A DNA stretch of 64,000 bases from JALZCH01 sp036387135 (lineage in GTDB: Bacteria > Acidobacteriota > Blastocatellia > Pyrinomonadales > Pyrinomonadaceae), in the NCBI GenBank assembly GCA_036387135.1, contig DASVUH010000058.1, forward strand, positions 41,510 to 105,509, given 5' to 3'. Made by a program: the position numbers and the translations under genes. Positions 63,784-64,000 of the stretch are shown in pieces; the first letter of the stretch is position 1; every line of letters begins with the position of its first letter. A model generated the notes under the pieces. The model was not told the DNA's origin. It made no database searches and worked only from the letters and a program-made list of their open reading frames with translations.

Positions 63784-63815
63784 AAAAAAGGCGGCTTTAT
63801 TGAGCCGCCTTTTTT
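63784..63815 (+). terminator. intrinsic terminator of the S46 peptidase gene
   Basis: A 13-bp perfect stem AAAAAAGGCGGCT (63784-63796/63803-63815) with TTATTG loop and T-run, 17 nt after the stop. Confidence 0.9.
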
Positions 63816-63897
63816 ATTTGGCGAGCAGTTTTCTGGAATTTGCTCTAAATTTTACTTTTTAGAGCAAATTTCAATTTGTCGAAATACAAAAGAAGAA

Positions 63898-63977
63898 AAT
63901 TAACAGGGATGAAATGGATAAAAGAGATAAACCAAAAACAGGAAATATCCCTTTTATCCCTTTCATCCCTGTTAATT
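63898..63977. repeat. 9-bp-period inverted repeat at window end
   Basis: Arms 63898-63929 and 63946-63977, 32 nt with two mismatches. The right arm reads ATCCCTTTT, ATCCCTTTC, ATCCCTGTT in 9-mers. A smaller stem GCTCTAAA/TTTTAGAGC lies at about 63842-63865. Confidence 0.88.
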
Positions 63978-64000
63978 CTTTGTCTTTCAATTTATTGAAA

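Overview
The window looks like a chromosomal segment of an Acidobacteriota bacterium, most likely class Blastocatellia (Pyrinomonadaceae-like). This is inferred from content, not from a marker gene. Supporting signs are Ser/Thr kinases with the N-terminal leader and TolB/TPR C-terminus common in that phylum, an ECF sigma factor of the kinase-associated type, many exported S9, S46, M28 and M43 peptidases and PD40 propellers, and moderate GC with A/T-rich spacers. No rRNA, tRNA, CRISPR array, phage gene or transposase was recognised.

Layout. 1-11.3 kb: metabolic genes on the + strand (partial dapA, acyl-CoA synthetase, HXXEE membrane protein, GNAT, M28 peptidase, TMEM175-like channel, dapD, lipid kinase, metallophosphoesterase), then a convergent HAD phosphatase and a PLP aminotransferase. 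dapA, dapD and perhaps the aminotransferase fit the succinylase route to diaminopimelate. 11.3-19.7 kb: a PD40 propeller gene and a 2316-residue Ser/Thr kinase carrying four tandem copies of a TolB-like plus TPR module. 19.8-32.6 kb: exported proteins and enzymes (O-methyltransferase, S9 and M43 peptidases, DUF1287 lipoprotein, esterase, cobalamin-binding-like protein, SurA/DsbA-like protein, glutaminyl cyclotransferase, HtrA protease, TPR lipoprotein). 32.7-40 kb: HIT protein, murA, an ECF sigma factor, and a membrane-anchored Ser/Thr kinase flanked by two copies of a small-membrane-protein cassette, the first copy truncated. 40-46.4 kb: prmC, a broken heavy-metal-binding gene, cysE, and a divergent exopolysaccharide group (priming sugar transferase, GT4, WecG/TagA). 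46.6-56.4 kb: two large sensor kinases, rhodanese, a GrdB-family protein, a CrtC-like lipocalin protein and a zinc-ribbon protein. 56.5-58.8 kb: a bacterial microcompartment pair (BMC-H shell protein and acylating aldehyde dehydrogenase with a putative encapsulation tail). 59-64 kb: a RodZ-like protein, guaB and an S46 peptidase.

Two patterns cross gene boundaries. (1) At least ten spacers hold tandem short repeats with a strict 7-bp period, most folded as inverted pairs; a second group has a 9-bp period. These repeats supply stop codons and C-terminal residues of several genes, abut start codons where a ribosome binding site would be expected, and appear inside prmC, the sugar transferase and the aldehyde dehydrogenase linker. 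(2) Five intergenic sites share a bipartite motif, TGATAC or TGAGCG, exactly 17 bp, then CGCGTTA/CGCGTAA, with TTGAAGG-like sequence just downstream. Two precede the duplicated small-membrane-protein genes next to the ECF sigma gene, one the propeller gene and one the O-methyltransferase gene. I propose this is an alternative-sigma promoter class.
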